A stretch of DNA of 19,689 nucleotides from JANOBD01 sp031411495 (GTDB lineage: Bacteria > Planctomycetota > Phycisphaerae > Tepidisphaerales > Tepidisphaeraceae): NCBI GenBank assembly GCA_031411495.1, contig JANOBD010000001.1, positions 1-19,689 on the forward strand, written 5' to 3'. A model generated the notes under the pieces. That model did no database searches, was not told where the DNA came from, and saw only the letters and a list, made by a program, of their open reading frames with translations. This document shows, one piece after another, positions 7,200-14,918 of the stretch. The translations under genes were made by a program, and so were the position numbers. Positions within the stretch are counted from its first letter, which is position 1. Each line of letters begins with the position of its first letter.

Positions 7200-8309
7200 A
7201 TGCTCGAAAACACTAAGCGCATCCTGTTCACGGGTTATGCCCCGGTCCACTTTGTGTGTTTCCGCCCGTTATACGAAGCACTTGTTGGCGCGCCGGGGTT
7301 TGAGGTTTTTGTTTCCGGCGGCCTACGAAGCGAAAGCGAAGCCGATGAAAACGAGGTCACCGTACGCAAGCACGATGCCCACGGACTCTATAAGCCCTTC
7401 GGCATCCCCGAGGACCACATCCTCAGCGTCGACGACATTGCCGATCAGGATTTCGATGTGATTTTCGGTGCGAACACAAACCTCATCCTGCCTCGAAGTG
7501 TTGCCACCCGAGTCCAGATCTTTCATGGTATCTCGTTTCGCAACAAGGCGGTGCGTGAAGAGAATCTCGGTTGTGATTACTACTTCATGGTCGGACCGTA
7601 CATGCACCGTCGATTCACCGATTCGGGGCTCTTGCCTTCGAACGATCCTCGCGCGCTCAAGATTGGTTTCATGAAGACCGATGCCCTGCGAAATGGGACG
7701 TTGAACCGAGGTGTCCTGCTGAATGCTCAAGGGTTCACCGGCGAGCGGCCGGTGTTGCTTTACGCTCCCACCGGACAGCGAAATAATTCAATGGAAACGA
7801 TGGGCGAAGATGTTCTGTCGAGACTCAAGGCGACGAATCGCTATGACATCCTGGTCAAACTTCACGATCATCCCAAGGATACGTCGGTGAACTGGTTCGA
7901 ACGGCTTGCGCCGCTCGAGGACAGTCATTTTAAAGTCTCTCGTGATGCAGATGTTGTTCCACTGCTAGTTGCGGCAGACCTGTTGATCACCGACGCATCG
8001 TCGGTATCGAGCGAATACTCGCTGCTCGATCGCCCAATGGTGTTCCTGGATGTCCCAAAGCTGTTGAACAAGGCTGCCAAAGCCGGCGCGATGGACACGG
8101 AAACATGGGGTCGACACTGCGGCGATATCGTTCTCGTACCCGAACAGATCTGTGACGCCATAGAACTTGCGCTTCACGAGCCACGTAGGCACTCGCAGAT
8201 CCGGCGCGCGATGGCTTCTGACCTCTTTTACAACCCAGGCTCCGCAACGCAGTCGGCAATGAAGTGGCTGGAGAATCACTTCGGAGCCCGCTTGATTGCA
8301 GGCGCGTGA
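7200..8309 (+). CDS. CDP-glycerol glycerophosphotransferase-like enzyme (TagF/TagB family)
   Basis: Protein of 369 residues from ATG 7200; a TTG at 7182 would add six. The fold reads as a GT-B enzyme. The N-terminal half begins KRILFTGYAPVHFVCFRPLY and contains the IFHGISFRNK motif (His109), equivalent to the catalytic HG of teichoic acid polymerases. The C-terminal half has a VKLHDHP motif (about 220-225) and the donor-phosphate motif TDASSVSSEY (264-273), followed by DRPMVFLD. No membrane helix is visible, so it is cytoplasmic or membrane-peripheral. The family transfers glycerol- or ribitol-phosphate from CDP donors; which alcohol is used here is unknown, and the previous gene probably makes the donor. 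True wall teichoic acid is not expected in this phylum, so the acceptor may be a lipid, glycan or protein. Confidence 0.86.
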   Translation: MLENTKRILFTGYAPVHFVCFRPLYEALVGAPGFEVFVSGGLRSESEADENEVTVRKHDAHGLYKPFGIPEDHILSVDDIADQDFDVIFGANTNLILPRSVATRVQIFHGISFRNKAVREENLGCDYYFMVGPYMHRRFTDSGLLPSNDPRALKIGFMKTDALRNGTLNRGVLLNAQGFTGERPVLLYAPTGQRNNSMETMGEDVLSRLKATNRYDILVKLHDHPKDTSVNWFERLAPLEDSHFKVSRDADVVPLLVAADLLITDASSVSSEYSLLDRPMVFLDVPKLLNKAAKAGAMDTETWGRHCGDIVLVPEQICDAIELALHEPRRHSQIRRAMASDLFYNPGSATQSAMKWLENHFGARLIAGA

Positions 8310-8337
8310 TGCAACGTTGGTATCTCCCGGAGTAGAA

Positions 8338-11300
8338 ATGCAGAATAGTTCGAAATCAGCCGCGCGACGTCGTTCGCTTTCAGTTATCGCTATGGTGCTG
8401 ACGGCATCATCGGCATACGCATCGCTGTCCACATGGAGCAACGTCAACGGTACCTGGAGCGTGTCTTCCAACTGGATTGAAAATGCGACACCGGTTGCCG
8501 GAACATCAACAACCCTGACGTTTGGCGGGACCGGTGCAATCGGCTACGACGCGGTTAACGATGTCGCTGCCGTCTTCATCGTGAATCGCGTCGATCTCAA
8601 CAGCGACATCACCGCGATAGGCGCCGCGGCGCCGGGAATCTCGGGAGGTCAGCTGCGCTTTGAAGGGACCTCGCCGACCGTATCTCAGAATGCTTCAGGC
8701 GACTTCTACTTTCGCCTTCCGGTCATTGTCGACCAACCGATGGTGTGGCAAGGTGCAGGCGTTGGAAATGTGACATTCGACGCCGGATTGTCGGGTTTTG
8801 CTGGCATTACCAAGAATGGAACGAGCGCATTCCGGCTAGGTTCTCCGGCAATCGGCGTGCCTTCGACGCACACATTCCTTGGCGGATTTACCATCAACGA
8901 CGGCACGATCCGTTTCAACAACAGTTCCGATTCGGGACGTACGGCAGCGCGGTCCAATCCATTCACGATGACCTCGTCTTCGGCGACGCTGAGCTGCATT
9001 TCGCAACTTCGATGTGGCGAGTTGAGCGGAGCAGGGTCCGTGCTGGTGCAGGACGCGCCTGGGAATGGTGACGGGCATGATCTCACGCTCGTCGGCCTGG
9101 GCGACGGTGTGTTCTCCGGAACGATCAACACGCTGCCGGCGACGGCGACTCCGCCTGCGATTCAAAGCACGATTTCCGGCAAGCTGAATACGCGCGGCTG
9201 GGGAAACCAGACCTTTAGCGGAACCCTGCAGATCAATAACGACCTGTCGATCGGCAAGTCCTCGGGCATCACTCTGGCTGGCACTGCAACGCTTGCAGGT
9301 ACGACGCGCGGAATCACGCAGTTGCACGGCGGCACGCTCACGCTGGATAACTCGCTCGTCAACAACAACAACCGGCTTCGTGATTCAGGAACGAGCGCAA
9401 CTGGAATTGAAAACGTCGGAGGCGGGACTTTCACGCTCATCGGAAATGTCGCCGGAACAGCCGAGACGATCGGTCGACTGGATTTTGGATCGGCAACAGC
9501 CGCCCGGGGCGGCGCGCTGACAGTCAAGGTGATCCAGAGTTCAGCGTCAACCGCGGCGACCGTACTGACGGTTGCGGGCTATCAACGTGACAGCACCAAG
9601 AACCCACGCGGAACGCTTGATTTTGCGGCGTCGGACCAGAATGGAAGGGTTCGCGCGCTTGGTGCTGCCGGGAACAGTCCGCGAGTCCTGTTCACGGCCA
9701 ACTTCACGCCGTTGTTACGCAACGGACTCTTCTCCCGTTCGAATACTTCGGCGAATGACAATGTCGGGTGGGCGACGGTCAACGGATCCGACTTCGCCAC
9801 TTATGGCGCAAACGGCATCGAGCCTGTGGCGACTATTCCCCTTCCTGCAGCCGGCAACGTCACGACCAATGCGCTCCTTAGTTCAAGCGCGACGGTCGCC
9901 ACCAGCAGCGCCTTCAGTCTCAACTCGCTGAAGATCGCTCCCACTTCCGCTGGGCAGTCGCTCACGCTCGCTGGCCCGACGGCGCTAAGCACCAACGCGA
10001 TTCTACTCGCCGGGACAAACGATTTTTCGATTCTGACCGACGCCTCCTCGCAAGGTGCCATTACCGGGCCGGCGGGAACGCGATATCTCACGGTTCAGTC
10101 TGCGGCCCTTACCGTTGACGCTGCAATGGGCAGTTCCGTCCCCGTGACAAAGGCTGGCAAGGGATTTTTGATCTTGAACAACGCGGCAAACGTCAACTCA
10201 CAGCAACCCCTCACCATCAACGAGGGCACGCTCCGCGCCGCCGGCGGGTCGAGCCTGACGAGCGGTGTGATCGAGTTCCGTGGCGGCGTCTTGGAATTGA
10301 CGTCTCCAACGTTCACGCGAGCCCTTGGTTCAACCCCAAATCAAATCAACTGGCGTAACGATGGCACGTCGGGCGGTTTCTTCCCTGGCGTGTCGGATAC
10401 GGACAAAGGCAGCGGTGGTTTCTCCGCGTTCGGCACGCCGGTGACGGTGTCACTGACTGCGAACGGCTCAAGCGAATTGATTTGGGAAGACCCCTATTTC
10501 GTTGACGGTGCTCACGCACTGGTGTTCGGTTCGACTCGGTCAAACGCGCGGCTGGAGTTGCAGAACAACATTCAGCTGACCGGCGCCGGCTCAATCGCCT
10601 ACAACTTGCGAGAAGTGCGTGTCATCGATAACCCAGCCTCGAATCAGGACTGTACACGGTTCAGTGGATCGATCAGCGGCGCACTTACCGACGACCTCCT
10701 GAAGAGTGGTGATGGAACCCTTGAGCTTAGTGGTGCGAACAGCCTGCCTGGGGGGATAGTGGTCGGCGAAGGACAACTGCTCTTTAACTCGTCAGTTTCG
10801 ATCGGTTCGGGCGCATACGCCATTGTCGGTTTGCGCAGCGGCACCGCTGATGCCGGATTCTTCGCATCAAATGTCGCGGGCGCGGAGTCTATCGATCGCG
10901 ACATGAACGTGCCGGTCGGTGGTAGCGGTACGGCTTCAATCGGCAATCGCGTTTCGGCGGGAAGCGGCAGCGTCGGCGATATTAACTACTCGGGCCACTT
11001 CACGATCGGAATCACTGGAAGTTCGTCTCCCAAGACGGTCAATCTGGTGGCAGAAGGAGCGTCGGTGGTGAGTTTCTCTGGCGTCGTCGAGAAGACACCC
11101 GGTTACCACGGAACGACGACCGTCCGCAAAACTGGAAGTGGAACGGTTCGTTTCACTGCCGGACTGAACATCGCAGATAATCTGTCGATCGATCAAGGCG
11201 AGATTGCGATCTCTTTGAACGGAAGCAATTCAGGAACGAGCAAAGTCAAAGCATTGGAAATCGCCGGAACGTCCTCCGCACCACTTGGACGGATCGACAT

Positions 11301-11823
11301 CGCCAACAACGCCTTCATCATTGACTACTCTGGTCCATCACCGCTCGCTCAGGTGACCGCGCTGGTGAAAAGCGGATTCAGCGGCGGAAGCTGGAACGGA
11401 AATGGTGTTATGTCGTCAGCGGTGACCGCCGGCCATGGGATGGGAGTGATAGAGGTTCCCGCGGGCACGCTCACGTTTGGCGGAACCGCGGTCGACTCCA
11501 CTGCGATCCTTCTCCGCCTCACGTTAAAGGGTGACACCAACCTCGATGGCGCGGTGAATTTCAGTGACTTACTGGCGCTCGCGCAGAAATACGGGTCGGC
11601 CGGAACCTGGTCTGCCGGAGATTCGGATTACGACGGCGCGATCTCATTTAACGACCTGCTCGCGATGGCTCAAAACTATGGCCAATCACTTCTAGCCGAC
11701 AGTCCAAATCCGAATGTGAGCTTTGCCAGTGATTGGCTTCTGGTCGAATCACTCTTACCCGAACCGTCGACCTGTTTGGTGTCACCGATCCTTCTGCTAT
11801 CAAGAAAGCGGAGAAGAAGCTGA
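8338..11823 (+). CDS. Giant secreted beta-repeat protein with dockerin-like pair and PEP-CTERM-like tail
   Basis: Protein of 1161 residues. The ATG at 8338 has GGAG at 8328-8331; a longer TTG start is unlikely. The signal peptide contains ARRRSLSVIAMVLTASSAYA, with cleavage near residue 28. The body is Gly/Ser/Thr/Asn rich beta-helix material with autotransporter-associated repeat units near residues 156 (ITKNG), 602 (VTKAGKGFLILNN), 788 (KSGDGTLELSGAN) and 929 (VRKTGSGTVRF). Residues 1065-1120 hold two dockerin-like calcium loops, DTNLDGAVNFSDLLALAQKYG and DSDYDGAISFNDLLAMAQNYG minus their last residues. The end reads LPEPST, a short hydrophobic stretch and RKRRRS, a PEP-CTERM-type sorting signal. 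There is no C-terminal autotransporter barrel, so sorting by exosortase or simple anchoring is likely; no exosortase gene is in the window. It is the last gene of the block and the probable envelope end-product or acceptor. Confidence 0.88.
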   Translation: MQNSSKSAARRRSLSVIAMVLTASSAYASLSTWSNVNGTWSVSSNWIENATPVAGTSTTLTFGGTGAIGYDAVNDVAAVFIVNRVDLNSDITAIGAAAPGISGGQLRFEGTSPTVSQNASGDFYFRLPVIVDQPMVWQGAGVGNVTFDAGLSGFAGITKNGTSAFRLGSPAIGVPSTHTFLGGFTINDGTIRFNNSSDSGRTAARSNPFTMTSSSATLSCISQLRCGELSGAGSVLVQDAPGNGDGHDLTLVGLGDGVFSGTINTLPATATPPAIQSTISGKLNTRGWGNQTFSGTLQINNDLSIGKSSGITLAGTATLAGTTRGITQLHGGTLTLDNSLVNNNNRLRDSGTSATGIENVGGGTFTLIGNVAGTAETIGRLDFGSATAARGGALTVKVIQSSASTAATVLTVAGYQRDSTKNPRGTLDFAASDQNGRVRALGAAGNSPRVLFTANFTPLLRNGLFSRSNTSANDNVGWATVNGSDFATYGANGIEPVATIPLPAAGNVTTNALLSSSATVATSSAFSLNSLKIAPTSAGQSLTLAGPTALSTNAILLAGTNDFSILTDASSQGAITGPAGTRYLTVQSAALTVDAAMGSSVPVTKAGKGFLILNNAANVNSQQPLTINEGTLRAAGGSSLTSGVIEFRGGVLELTSPTFTRALGSTPNQINWRNDGTSGGFFPGVSDTDKGSGGFSAFGTPVTVSLTANGSSELIWEDPYFVDGAHALVFGSTRSNARLELQNNIQLTGAGSIAYNLREVRVIDNPASNQDCTRFSGSISGALTDDLLKSGDGTLELSGANSLPGGIVVGEGQLLFNSSVSIGSGAYAIVGLRSGTADAGFFASNVAGAESIDRDMNVPVGGSGTASIGNRVSAGSGSVGDINYSGHFTIGITGSSSPKTVNLVAEGASVVSFSGVVEKTPGYHGTTTVRKTGSGTVRFTAGLNIADNLSIDQGEIAISLNGSNSGTSKVKALEIAGTSSAPLGRIDIANNAFIIDYSGPSPLAQVTALVKSGFSGGSWNGNGVMSSAVTAGHGMGVIEVPAGTLTFGGTAVDSTAILLRLTLKGDTNLDGAVNFSDLLALAQKYGSAGTWSAGDSDYDGAISFNDLLAMAQNYGQSLLADSPNPNVSFASDWLLVESLLPEPSTCLVSPILLLSRKRRRS

Positions 11824-11942
11824 TTGCACACTCGTCTTCGCCTGCAATAACGACGATACAGGTTGTCGAAGCCCCGCGATTCGCCGCGAGTGACAGCAAA
11901 CTGGCACCGACGCAAATCCCTGCGTGAGCAGAAATAACGACG

Positions 11943-12179
11943 TCAAGAATTCAGCAGACCCATTGCGATCTGCGCCGCGCTTCTGTAAGCGGTTGACGAA
12001 CTACACCTTGCCAGTGGCATGGGATCGGGGTTGGCCGTTTTCCATTGATCGGGAATCCATTGTTCGATCTGGCTCATCTGCGTGTCGGGCAGGTTCGTCA
12101 GCAACGGCGTAATGTACTGCTGCGGATCGATCTCGTGACATCGGCAAGTACTGGTGAAGCTGGCCAGGATGGCTGCAGT
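11943..12179 (-). pseudogene. C-terminal remnant of an IS66-family transposase
   Basis: The minus-strand frame from 12179 to a stop at 11943-11945 encodes TAAILASFTSTCRCHEIDPQ and then QYITPLLTNLPDTQMSQIEQ plus WIPDQWKTANP. This is the standard C-terminal end of IS66 transposases (IDPQxY..LL.NLP...S..DxWLPDxW). Everything upstream of 12179, including the catalytic DDE core, is missing; a TAG at 12180-12182 and then an unrelated plus-strand gene begin there. After the usual end the frame runs about 20 codons past the likely element boundary at 11985. Roughly 60 family codons survive, so it is dead. Confidence 0.85.
11985..12007 (+). repeat. Probable IS66 terminal inverted repeat
   Basis: GTAAGCGGTTGACGAAC starts at 11985, just beyond the 3' end of the IS66 transposase remnant and pointing into the element. 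IS66-family ends characteristically start GTAAGCG. The matching end (CCGCTTAC) is not found elsewhere in the window, in keeping with the element being truncated at about 12180. Confidence 0.45.
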
Positions 12180-12185
12180 CTATGA

Positions 12186-12830
12186 GACGGTCCGGCGGCG
12201 TATGCCCAGGCGTTTTGGTCACGGGTGACGAAGAACCTTGCCGCCGAGAGGATTCGATTGGCCTTCGTCGCTGACAGGATTCCACCGGAGCTCCGTCGCA
12301 TTGTTGAGTTTCTCAACGGGCAAATGCAGCAGACAGAGGTGATGGCCATAGAGGTGAGACAATTCCTGGGTAAGGATTCGCGTGCGATCGTGCCAACCCT
12401 CGTTTCAATCTGCCATGGTGTCCGAGAAGGGCGGAGCGATCAGCCAGGGGCCGGCAGTCGATTGGGACTGGACCAGCTTTGAAGCTCAGGCCAAAACGGA
12501 AGTCAGTGACGCGATCATTGGGGTCTATCGACAGATCGTCGATTGGTTTGAACGAAACGCCGCTGGAGTGAAGTGGGGCAGAGGTCGATCCCTCGCGACA
12601 TTCATGGGTCGTGTGATGGTCGCCGACGCCGACGTGGAAATCGTCCGTGTTTTTGCCAACGGGGGAGTTCAAATTAACTTGGCGAGCTTGCCCAAAGAGT
12701 GCCGAGAAGAATTCCGAAAGCACCTTGAGCGAGTTGTCGATTTCGAACTGAGCCCGGCCAGCGACCATCCCACCGGCAGTTTGACCACGGAATGGAACGG
12801 AACTGGGCACTTAAACGGAAGAATGGCAGA
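12186..12830 (+). pseudogene. Truncated and frameshifted nuclease-like gene (PD-(D/E)XK-associated family)
   Basis: Two reading frames continue one protein. The first (from 12186) gives AQAFWSRVTKNLAAERIRLA then FVADRIPPELRRIVEFLNGQ and VMAIEVRQFLG. Near 12405 it shifts by one frame into VDWDWTSFEAQ, a VYRQIVDWFERN helix, VKWGRGRSLATFMG, VRVFANGGVQINLASL and EFRKHLERVVDFELSP. This is the linker plus C-terminal domain of a family I recognise as hypothetical proteins with an N-terminal PD-(D/E)XK nuclease domain, of about 350 residues; WWGRG..GSF is its usual motif. The nuclease half is absent, the IS66 remnant sits exactly where it should be, and a one-base shift breaks the rest. Homology fades after about 12800, so the end is approximate; the frame remains open to 13071, overlapping the next gene. 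Original function probably DNA defence or repair, by family only. Confidence 0.65.
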
Positions 12831-12943
12831 AGGGAATTTGCTCGAATGTTATCCAGCCCGATTGGCGGTCCTGCGGCAAACAAGCAGCCTGCAAAATCGC
12901 GTTGACTGGTACTCAGTCGGTGCTTTCGATGCGGGCTCATTCA

Positions 12944-14011
12944 CTATCTTCGCTTCTTCAAAATCACGACCAACGAAATGGCGACGCCCATTGCGACAGC
13001 TGCAAGGATGGGGACCGCCCAGTACGAGGTCTTTGATGCTGGTGCTGATGTCGGTGGTGGCGGCGGTTTGACCTCAGCTCGTTGCGTGGTGGACGGAGAC
13101 TCAAAAGCGACCTGTCTTGGGTTCGACGCTGCGGTCACCGCGGCATCGACAATTAGGTCGAAGCCCATCTTGCGGTAGGTGATCTTCTGGTCCGTGTCGC
13201 TGACCGGGTTACGGAACAGGTACTGCCCCTCGTCGACCATTGATAAGACCGCGACATCCTCATCGCGACTGCCTCCCCATTTGTAGATGACCGCGTCGTT
13301 CCGCAGCACACCGTCCGGCCGGTAGTAGGCCAGACGCTTGGGGAGCCCCGCCTCATACTCCACCACGGTGCGGCTGCCGTCCCGTACCATCGTGACGTCC
13401 GTCACCCACCAGTGCAGGCTGGGGTTGAGCGTGAGCACGAACCAGAGCGTGCCGCCGGGAGACACGGACACCTGGGCCTTCTCGGCACTCTCGACCTTCA
13501 CGCTGCATTCAGCGTCGGGACCCTCTGCCAGCGTCTCGAGCGTGACGGAGCTGGTGCCGGCGAGCCAGTTCTCGATGAACAGCGGCGTCCTGGCCTTCAG
13601 CCGCTTCTTGTAGGCCGTGACCTCCGACGTGTCCTTGCCGTCGATGAGCGGGAACTCCTCAACGGTGTTGTTGCCCTGGACCTTAGAGACGAGGCTTTCT
13701 TTGGTGTAGAGGTACGACTCCTCTCGCCATACCAGCTGGGTCGAATTGACTTCCATCTGCTCCGACTTGCCGGTGAGACGTCGTGCATCGGGCGTCAGAT
13801 AGACGGGTCCCTTGGCGTGGTAGTACCCCGGCGAGGTCATCCGCAGCCCCTGGAACTCGAACTCGAACGCCTTGTGGTCAAACAGCTCGGCCAGGCCGGC
13901 TTTCTGCTGGCCGATGATCTCCTGAATCGTCACGGGGCTGTTCCCGCGACCGGCGGCACAGGTAAGAAAACTCAGTAACGTGGCGACCAATCTGGTTCGA
14001 AATTGGCTCAT
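12944..14011 (-). CDS. Secreted protein with C-terminal membrane anchor, unknown family
   Basis: Product of 355 residues. It starts MSQFRTRLVATLLSFLTCAA, a signal peptide cleaved near residue 20-23 (the Cys18-Ala-Ala does not form a normal lipobox). The body (about 28-300) is mixed beta and charged segments without a domain I can name. A proline-rich linker (VKPPPPPTSAPASK, about 313-326) leads to one hydrophobic helix (about 329-349) and a KKRR end, so the protein would be held at a membrane with the body outside. The architecture resembles periplasmic LolA-like or outer-membrane-biogenesis proteins only superficially. It has no same-strand neighbour and is flanked on both sides by pseudogenes. 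A GAGAAG stretch precedes the ATG. Its base composition looks richer in GC than the fragments around it. Confidence 0.75.
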   Translation of the reverse strand: MSQFRTRLVATLLSFLTCAAGRGNSPVTIQEIIGQQKAGLAELFDHKAFEFEFQGLRMTSPGYYHAKGPVYLTPDARRLTGKSEQMEVNSTQLVWREESYLYTKESLVSKVQGNNTVEEFPLIDGKDTSEVTAYKKRLKARTPLFIENWLAGTSSVTLETLAEGPDAECSVKVESAEKAQVSVSPGGTLWFVLTLNPSLHWWVTDVTMVRDGSRTVVEYEAGLPKRLAYYRPDGVLRNDAVIYKWGGSRDEDVAVLSMVDEGQYLFRNPVSDTDQKITYRKMGFDLIVDAAVTAASNPRQVAFESPSTTQRAEVKPPPPPTSAPASKTSYWAVPILAAVAMGVAISLVVILKKRR

Positions 14012-14196
14012 GGCTTCTCATTCATGCCCGATGTCTCTGGCAACAAAGTAATGCATGCAATCGTGGAGGCGATAAGCACGTTCGATACCGCAAGCATTCT
14101 GACCCTCCAAGCGGAAAGTTCCAGTTCCAATCCACCATTCGAGTATCGAGCGGAAGGTCACTCGACACCCTAGTAGCATCTGCCAATGAGCTCCAC
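14012..14196. other. Unassigned stretch with no recognisable gene
   Basis: This lies upstream of the minus-strand secreted-protein gene and should hold its promoter. Short open frames on the plus strand (for example one ending at a TAG near 14171) have no family resemblance that I can see. It may be the left part of the mosaic debris around the S1/P1 nuclease remnant. Confidence 0.4.
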
Positions 14197-14541
14197 GAAG
14201 GAGGCAGCTCTAAGCCGACGAATCTTCACACCGTTTGGGACACCGAACTGCTGAAGCTCATCAAGGCACGCGAGAGTGTCGCGCCGTATGCGGACAAGCT
14301 GGACGCAAAGATTACGCCGGATGAGGTGCAGGCGTGGAGGGGCGGGAACCTCATCGCTTGGGCGAACGAATCACATGCCGTCGCTCGAGATGTGGTTTAC
14401 AAGGGCGTGCCGGTTCCGCAGATGCTGCAGGACGCATTCGTTCTCGACTAGCCGTGTGTGGACACGGCCAGGCCGGTGATAGAGCTGCAGCTCGAACGCG
14501 GCGGCATCAGGTTGACCACGGCTTGGCCAGACTGCTTGTGA
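14197..14541 (+). pseudogene. S1/P1-type nuclease, C-terminal remnant with in-frame stop
   Basis: The frame read from about 14197 contains GGSSKPTNLHTVWDTELL, an AWANESHAVARDVVYKGVPV segment, and PQMLQDAFVLD followed by a TAG at 14449-14451. The same frame then continues CVDTARPVIELQLERGGIRL to a TGA at 14539-14541. NLHxVWD and WAxESxxxArxxVY are zinc-site and core motifs of the phospholipase C/S1-P1 nuclease family, and ARPVIxxxLxxGGIRLA is its last helix. The N-terminal two thirds, including the Trp1/His zinc ligands, are missing; what precedes residue GGSS is unrelated sequence. The premature TAG removes the final helix. No ATG suits this frame, so it is a decayed fragment rather than a short gene. 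Confidence 0.7.
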
Positions 14542-14591
14542 AGACGATACGAAGGGACGAAGTCGGGAGTGGGGCGGGGCATCTCGGTTCC

Positions 14592-14627
14592 TCGCTAAAA
14601 CGGAAGACTTCTTCCGTTTTTAGAGCG
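14592..14627 (-). terminator. Strong hairpin terminator downstream of tRNA-Val
   Basis: AAAACGGAAGA and TCTTCCGTTTT pair perfectly around CT, and flanking TCGCT/AGAGCGA extends the stem with a small bulge. Runs of A on one side and T on the other let it work in both directions. It lies about 70 bases past the 3' end of the minus-strand tRNA and also after the nuclease remnant. Confidence 0.6.
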
Positions 14628-14695
14628 AAACGAGCCGCACTGACTGACACCGTCAGGTATCCTTAACCCAGGATTCGGCAGTATTTAGGAGAAAA

Positions 14696-14769
14696 TGGGC
14701 GATACAGGGCTCGAACCTGTGACCTCATCCATGTCAAGGATGCGCGCTAGCCAGCTGCGCCAATCGCCC
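14696..14769 (-). tRNA. tRNA-Val (anticodon GAC)
   Basis: The minus strand folds into a complete 74-base cloverleaf. The acceptor arms GGGCGAT and ATCGCCC pair fully with discriminator A. The D-arm is GCGC/GCGC around AGCTGGCTA. The anticodon stem CATCC/GGATG holds loop TTGACAT (GAC, valine), the variable loop is AGGTC, and the T-arm is ACAGG/CCTGT with loop TTCGAGC. CCA is not encoded (TTT follows). Its 3' end faces the region of pseudogenes and IS fragments. Confidence 0.96.
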
Positions 14770-14918
14770 GGCGTTCTCGGAGCGCCGTGCTTGTCGCACG
14801 GCTCACCGGAAACGGTCGTCTGCCGACTGCTCGGCAGGTCGAAAACAGTAGCAGCTTCGTCGTGGAATGGCAAGAGACCACCGCGGTCCGGGTTTCGGAC
14901 CGATGCAGGAAATCACGT

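Noticed and set aside
7200..8309. Nucleoside-diphosphate-sugar 2-epimerase (also GT-B fold)
   Set aside because: The HG motif and TDASSVSSEY donor motif fit CDP-glycerol transferases better.
8338..11823. Classical autotransporter (type V secretion) protein
   Set aside because: The repeats fit, but there is no C-terminal beta-barrel; the protein ends with dockerin-like loops and a PEP-type tail.
11733..11927. 64-residue plus-strand frame after the repeat protein
   Set aside because: Overlaps the PEP-CTERM-like end in another frame and has no recognisable feature or good start signal.
11985..12179. A complete insertion sequence
   Set aside because: Only one possible terminal repeat and about 60 transposase codons remain; the other end is missing.
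14685..14873. Minus-strand frame ending GSSPVSPIFS
   Set aside because: This peptide pattern is the well-known false translation of a tRNA gene; it coincides with tRNA-Val.
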